A stretch of DNA of 8,846 bases from Candidatus Hydrogenedentota bacterium (GTDB lineage: Bacteria > Hydrogenedentota > Hydrogenedentia > Hydrogenedentales > SLHB01), in assembly GCA_003557825.1 (NCBI GenBank), contig PWNM01000335.1, positions 1 through 8,846 on the forward strand, read 5' to 3'. How positions within the stretch are numbered: position 1 is the stretch's first letter; every line of letters begins with the position of its first letter. The notes under the pieces are model-generated. The model was not told the DNA's origin, did not search any database, and worked only from the letters and a program-made list of their open reading frames with translations. A program made the position numbers and the translations under genes. Positions 6,236-8,846 of this stretch are shown here, piece by piece.

Positions 6236-7420
6236 ATGCGGTATTTGCCACTTGGGATTATCGGCGTGACCTTGGCGGCGACTGCCTATGCCGAGGTCGT
6301 ACGGGAGGTGGCCACCGAAGGCGAACTGGTTGCTGCGATTCAAGGCGCCGCTCCGGGCACGACCATTGTCGTTGCCTCCGGCGAGTACGAGGGCGGCCTG
6401 TTTTTTACGGAGCTTCATGGAACACCCACTGAGTTTCTTGGAACGCCCGCCCTGCCTATCCGCATTATGGGAGCCGATACGGGGAATCCGCCGATCTTCC
6501 GGGGCGGAACGAACGGCATGCAGCTATCCAACATTTCCCATGTGGTTCTTCAAGACCTTCATTTTACGGGAGCCACCGGGAACGGCCTGAACATAGATGA
6601 CGGCGGCACGTTCGACTCTCCCTCACACCATGTTACGTTGCGGCGTATCACGGTTACCGATGCTGGCCCCGAAGGCAATCGCGACGGGATCAAGCTATCG
6701 GGCGTTCAGGATTTCCTCGTCGAGGATTGCGTCATCGAGCATTGGGGCGACGCGGGTCAGGGCGTCGATATGGTGGGTTGTCATCGGGGACGGATAATGG
6801 GGTGCGAAATTCGCCATCGAGCCGATGTCCACGCCGCTGGTATCCAGGCCAAGGGCGGCTCACGGGATATTGTCATCCGTGGCAATGTTATCGAAGGCAC
6901 GGCCCGGGGCATCAACATCGGCGGCAGTACGGGGCTGGCCTTTTTCCGGCCCGAACCCCAAGGATACGAAGCCAAGGATATCGTGGTCGAAGGGAATGTG
7001 TTTATCCGGAACCACGCGCCCATCGCGTTTGTCGGCGTCGAGGGAGCCGTGGTGCGCTATAACACCCTCTACCGGCCCGGTCGATGGGCGATTCGGATCC
7101 TGCAGGAAATGCGGGAAGACGGATTTGTGCCCAGTCGAAACGGGGTGTTTACCGACAATATCGTGGTGTTTCGTTCGGCTGAATGGGCTCACGGAGGCGT
7201 CAATATTGGACCAGAGACGGCCTCAGAGACATTCACCTTCGCCCGAAACGTCTGGTTCTGTGAAGACGACGCCGACAACAGCGTGCCGACCTTACCCACC
7301 GACGAAACCGACGGCCTTGTTGGGGTCGATCCCCTGTTGCGAGATCCCGCGGGCGGTGATTTCTCCATCCCTCCGGAAAGCCCGGCGTTGGGTCGTGGCC
7401 ATACCGGTCTGCCGGGGTAG
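6236..7420 (+). CDS. Secreted right-handed parallel beta-helix protein
   Basis: A 394-residue exported protein. MRYLPLGIIGVTLAATAYA is a signal peptide with predicted cleavage after AYA (residue 19). The mature N-terminus (LVAAIQGAAPGTTIVVASGEY, then G.P..PIRIMGA) is the usual opening of pectate-lyase-like beta-helices, including polysaccharide lyase family 6 and related carbohydrate-active proteins. From about residue 98 to 345 short beta-strand coils recur (HVVLQDLHFTG, HVTLRRITVTDAG, FLVEDCVIEHWG, GRIMGCEIRH, DIVIRGNVIEG, DIVVEGNVFIRN, AVVRYNTLY), the PbH1 pattern. The end, GVDPLLRDPAGGDFSIPPESPALG, is a common terminal coil in this group. There is no membrane anchor, sorting signal or cohesin/dockerin. 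It lies 25 bases after the second glycosyltransferase with a strong ribosome site. A role in trimming, epimerising or binding the glycan made by the operon is plausible but inferred; a catalytic set cannot be assigned from sequence alone. Confidence 0.87.
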   Translation: MRYLPLGIIGVTLAATAYAEVVREVATEGELVAAIQGAAPGTTIVVASGEYEGGLFFTELHGTPTEFLGTPALPIRIMGADTGNPPIFRGGTNGMQLSNISHVVLQDLHFTGATGNGLNIDDGGTFDSPSHHVTLRRITVTDAGPEGNRDGIKLSGVQDFLVEDCVIEHWGDAGQGVDMVGCHRGRIMGCEIRHRADVHAAGIQAKGGSRDIVIRGNVIEGTARGINIGGSTGLAFFRPEPQGYEAKDIVVEGNVFIRNHAPIAFVGVEGAVVRYNTLYRPGRWAIRILQEMREDGFVPSRNGVFTDNIVVFRSAEWAHGGVNIGPETASETFTFARNVWFCEDDADNSVPTLPTDETDGLVGVDPLLRDPAGGDFSIPPESPALGRGHTGLPG

Positions 7421-7473
7421 GCCAGCATGGGGCGACGGCCGATTACATCGCCCGCCGTCTCGGCTCTAAAAGG

Positions 7474-7507
7474 GTTCGGAGTCTACCCCGTAGGGCAGAC
7501 TCCGAAC
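7474..7507. terminator. Hairpin terminator between convergent genes
   Basis: GTTCGGAGTCT (7474-7484) pairs perfectly with AGACTCCGAAC (7497-7507). An A-C mismatch, three G-C pairs and a CGTA loop sit inside. In the minus direction the stem is followed by CCTTTTAGAG and lies 12 bases past the oxidoreductase stop, so it fits that gene best. In the plus direction it is 53 bases past the beta-helix stop and is followed only by a mixed T-rich stretch (CATTTCTTATT), so it may work weakly both ways. Confidence 0.75.
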
Positions 7508-7519
7508 GGTTCCCATTTC

Positions 7520-8662
7520 TTATTGGATGTTGGTCCAACTGGTGCTCTCGGCACTTTTCAGTATGGCGTCGCAGACTTGCTGGGTCTCGAGGGCATCCCG
7601 GAAGGTGGGATGGCACGGTTGGTTTTTCTCGAGTGCTTCAAAGAAATCCGCGGCCTGATGCAAGAACGAGTGCTCATACCCGATTTGGAGACCAGGCACC
7701 CAGTACTTGTCCATGTAAGGATGATCGCCGCCGTGGTCGGTGACATGAATCGAGCGCCAACCGCGGAGTGGACCCGCGTCCTCGTGGTCAAAGTACTCCA
7801 AGCGATGCAGATCCTCCAAGTCCCACCGGATTGAGGCATTCTCGCCGTTGATCTCGAAGGTGAAGAGCGCCTTGTGGCCGCAGGCATAGCGGGTGGACTC
7901 GAAGAGTCCCAGCGAACCGTTGGCGAAACGACACATGAAGCTGCAGGCGTCATCGATGCCAACAGGCTGGGCTTGACCGCTATCGACGTGGACCCGTTCC
8001 TTGACGAAGGTCTCGGTCATGGCGGACAAGTTTGCGATGCTACCATTGAGCCAAATGGCCGTGTCGATGCAATGGGCCAGCAGATCGCCCGTCACGCCGG
8101 AGCCCGCCGTCTCGACTTCGAGCCGCCACGTTGCTGGGCCGCCCTGGGGGACATCGGGGGAGATGCACCAGTCTTGCAGGAAGTTCGAACGGTAATGATA
8201 GATGCGCCCGAGTCTGCCCGAGTCGATGATATCCTTGGCAAGGGTTACGGCGGGTACGCGGCGATAGTTGTACCAGACCGTATTGGCAACGCCGGCCTTC
8301 TCGACGGCCGCGACCATTTCCTCGCCCTCGGCAGGATCCATGGCCAGGGGTTTCTCGCAGAAGATCATCTTGCCGTTTTGCGCCGCTGCCAAGGCGATGT
8401 CTTTATGCATTTTGTTCGGTACGCAGATGTCGACGGCATCGATGTCATCCCGCTCGACCAGTTTGCGCCAGTCCGTTTCGACAGAGGCATAGCCCCATTG
8501 GGCGGCGAATTGTTTGACATTGTCCTCACTGCGGCCGCAAGCGGCTTGGAGCACGGGAGTGTGTTTCAAGCCGGGGAAGAAGTTGGGAACGCGTTTGAAC
8601 GCGTTGGTGTGGGCCCGGCCCATAAAGCCGTAGCCGATCATTCCGATTCGCAGGTCTGCCAT
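7520..8662 (-). CDS. Gfo/Idh/MocA family oxidoreductase
   Basis: A 380-residue cytoplasmic NAD(P)-dependent dehydrogenase of the glucose-fructose oxidoreductase / inositol 2-dehydrogenase / MocA family. The N-terminal Rossmann domain opens LRIGMIGYGFMGRAH (GxGxxG at residues 10-15), followed by AVDICVPNKMH and CEKPLA (E103, K104, P105), the family's cofactor/substrate-contact motif. The C-terminal domain has GDLLAHCIDTAIWL, where D193, H197 and D200 match the usual catalytic and structural positions, and the FEINGENASIRWDLEDL strand run. Family members oxidise hydroxyls on sugars, inositols or sugar acids; this sequence does not settle which. ATG 8662 has a near-perfect AGGAGG 8 bases upstream. 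It follows an unrecognised gene very closely, so the two probably form an operon. Transcription ends at the hairpin just beyond the stop. Confidence 0.93.
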   Translation of the reverse strand: MADLRIGMIGYGFMGRAHTNAFKRVPNFFPGLKHTPVLQAACGRSEDNVKQFAAQWGYASVETDWRKLVERDDIDAVDICVPNKMHKDIALAAAQNGKMIFCEKPLAMDPAEGEEMVAAVEKAGVANTVWYNYRRVPAVTLAKDIIDSGRLGRIYHYRSNFLQDWCISPDVPQGGPATWRLEVETAGSGVTGDLLAHCIDTAIWLNGSIANLSAMTETFVKERVHVDSGQAQPVGIDDACSFMCRFANGSLGLFESTRYACGHKALFTFEINGENASIRWDLEDLHRLEYFDHEDAGPLRGWRSIHVTDHGGDHPYMDKYWVPGLQIGYEHSFLHQAADFFEALEKNQPCHPTFRDALETQQVCDAILKSAESTSWTNIQ

Positions 8663-8670
8663 GGTACGTA

Positions 8671-8676
8671 CCTCCT
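8671..8676 (-). promoter_or_regulatory. AGGAGG ribosome binding site overlapping the upstream stop
   Basis: On the minus strand TAGGAGG combines the TAG stop of the upstream gene (8677-8675) with the AGGAGG site (8676-8671), 8 bases before the oxidoreductase ATG. This fixes the oxidoreductase start and implies that ribosomes ending the first gene can start the second. Confidence 0.85.
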
Positions 8677-8845
8677 ATTCCTGCCAGCCATGGGCGTCGC
8701 GAACGGACAGCATGGCGGCCAGGATATCGTTCCAGGTTTTCGGATTGGTGAGCGTTTCGTTCGGGAACATGCAGCCATCCCAGCATAGATGGCGAATGGC
8801 CTTGGTGGGATTGCCTGCATCGTCGCGCAGCCAGAAGCCGGCATA
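8675..8845 (-). CDS. C-terminal end of an unrecognised protein (truncated by window edge)
   Basis: The last 56 codons of a gene that enters from the right edge. They read from YAGFWLRDDAGNPTKAIRHL through CWDGCMFPNETL to a tail of TWNDILAAMLSVRDAHGWQE and a TAG stop. This frame is favoured over the other two minus frames because it has a protein-like composition, a clean amphipathic C-terminal helix and a stop that abuts the next gene's ribosome site. I do not recognise the family. The position before a Gfo/Idh/MocA oxidoreductase would suit a sugar isomerase/epimerase-type or glycan-related protein, but the fragment itself does not prove this. The cluster W-D-G-C-M-F-P-N is its most distinctive motif. 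Confidence 0.7.
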   Translation of the reverse strand, partial: YAGFWLRDDAGNPTKAIRHLCWDGCMFPNETLTNPKTWNDILAAMLSVRDAHGWQE

Positions 8846-8846
8846 C

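Noticed and set aside
7430..7459. Short competing stems GGGCGA/TCGCCC and GACGGC/GCCGTC after the beta-helix stop.
   Set aside because: They are six pairs each and mutually exclusive, with no following T-run; they are far weaker than the adjacent hairpin.
7874..8788. A 304-codon open frame on the plus strand opposite the oxidoreductase.
   Set aside because: It is antisense to a gene with clear Rossmann, EKP and catalytic motifs and an AGGAGG site. Its product has no recognisable domain and spans the gene boundary at 8662-8675.

Overview
The window (8,846 bases, moderately GC-rich) comes from a bacterium that cannot be named with certainty. Four things would fit a member or relative of the Planctomycetes/Verrucomicrobia or Candidatus Hydrogenedentes type: secreted beta-helix proteins, sugar oxidoreductases of the Gfo/Idh/MocA family, GGCT-NN-AGCC palindromes between genes, and a degenerate 'ACACGAAGG / GACGCGAAGG'-type intergenic repeat. 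This is an inference from style only; no marker gene is present. There is no rRNA, tRNA, CRISPR array, transposase or phage gene.

Layout. (1) Positions 1-1487, minus strand: a compact cell-envelope operon, read from right to left. It holds a 133-residue exported protein whose end resembles the tail of OmpH/Skp chaperones, a 331-residue lipoprotein with TPR-like repeats and a C-terminal FxLYD-like domain, and the first 18 codons of another exported protein cut by the window edge. (2) Positions 1488-2444: a 957-base divergent intergenic region without a convincing gene. It carries a cluster of five palindromes (1862-2018) and a degenerate repeat tract (2206-2314). Its plus strand is strikingly poor in purines. 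(3) Positions 2445-7420, plus strand: a four-gene operon made of an RbsA-type sugar ABC-transporter ATPase (506 aa), two family-4 type glycosyltransferases (379 and 369 aa), and a secreted right-handed beta-helix protein (394 aa). The first three genes overlap by 1 and 4 bases, so translation is probably coupled. (4) A strong hairpin (7474-7507) lies between the convergent gene sets. (5) Positions 7520-8846, minus strand: a Gfo/Idh/MocA oxidoreductase (380 aa) preceded by the last 56 codons of an unrecognised gene whose stop codon overlaps the oxidoreductase's Shine-Dalgarno sequence.

How the genes may work together. The two glycosyltransferases and the exported beta-helix protein suggest synthesis and processing of a cell-surface or secreted glycan. 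The RbsA ATPase belongs to a sugar-import family but has no permease or binding protein next to it, which is the oddest feature of the operon. The oxidoreductase operon points to separate carbohydrate or inositol-type metabolism. I see no clear evidence of a wholly new system. The observations most worth following are the orphan ATPase coupled to glycosyltransferases, the palindrome cluster, and the small OmpH-tail-like protein paired with the TPR/FxLYD lipoprotein.
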